From Halieaceae bacterium (GTDB lineage: Bacteria; Pseudomonadota; Gammaproteobacteria; Pseudomonadales; Halieaceae), in assembly GCA_011524755.1 (NCBI GenBank), contig WTJR01000197.1, positions 1-6,445 of the forward strand: 6,445 nt of DNA. The letters are read 5' to 3'. The notes under the pieces were generated by a model. That model ran no database searches. It was not told the origin of the DNA and was given only the letters and a program-made list of their open reading frames with translations. Below are positions 6,308-6,445 of the stretch, piece by piece (position 1 is the first letter of the stretch; each line of letters begins with the position of its first letter). Position numbers and translations under genes: made by a program.

Positions 6308-6445
6308 ATGTCACAGCAATTTAAGGATCAAGGCGGAGCGGCAACCATGGACCCATCGCCATTGGCGCGTCGTCTGACCTCGAATCTTGCCAGTTACCTA
6401 AACAGCGAAAAAAAGCTGATAAAACGCCGACTGAAAGCGGAAAAG
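6308..6445 (+). CDS. Unrecognised protein, N-terminal 46 codons only
   Basis: An open frame begins at ATG 6308 (MSQQFKDQGGAATMDPSPLA) and runs without a stop to the end of the window. A second in-frame ATG lies at 6347. A G-rich stretch (CCCGGGGG, ending 4 bases before the ATG) could be a Shine-Dalgarno sequence, though it is not canonical and close. The end of the visible part (about residues 21-46) is helical in character and very basic (EKKLIKRRLKAEK), without a signal peptide or membrane segment. I do not recognise the family from this fragment. The gene is on the same strand as the TetR gene, 149 bases after it. Confidence 0.6.
   Translation, partial: MSQQFKDQGGAATMDPSPLARRLTSNLASYLNSEKKLIKRRLKAEK

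Overview
The window is ordinary bacterial chromosome, most likely from a proteobacterium; gene content and codon use resemble marine Gammaproteobacteria, but that is an impression and not a placement. The genes are densely packed and bacterial in signal structure (Shine-Dalgarno sequences, GTG and TTG starts, overlapping stop/start codons). I see no transposase, integrase, rRNA, tRNA or CRISPR array.

Left part (1-4233, + strand): the distal end of an operon for a cytosolic, molybdenum-dependent, NAD-linked formate dehydrogenase. It holds the C-terminal 194 residues of the diaphorase subunit FdsB (5' end outside the window), the complete catalytic subunit FdsA (952 aa, five Fe-S cluster motifs, Cys-type active site) and the maturation factor FdhD/FdsC. 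The genes overlap by 4 and 8 bases and start with GTG and TTG, so they are probably translationally coupled. FdsA oxidises formate at the bis-MGD molybdenum site, electrons pass along its Fe-S clusters to FdsB, and FdsB (FMN, NAD) makes NADH. FdhD supplies the sulfur that activates the molybdenum centre. The small subunit gene fdsD, which follows fdsC in the well-known fdsGBACD operons, is not here: the operon ends 11 bases before a convergent gene.

Middle part (4245-5573): a convergent gene for a polytopic membrane di-iron hydroxylase of the sterol desaturase/fatty acid hydroxylase family (- strand), then a 252-base intergenic region shared with a divergent regulator gene. This region holds a good candidate promoter for the hydroxylase, with a perfect 13-base palindrome across its -35 element.

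Right part (5574-6445): a TetR-type repressor (+ strand), a 149-base gap with a 17-base inverted repeat that reads either as a terminator or as an operator between promoter boxes, and the first 46 codons of an unrecognised gene running off the end. The hydroxylase and the TetR gene look like a divergently arranged regulator/target pair with no evident functional link to the formate dehydrogenase operon.
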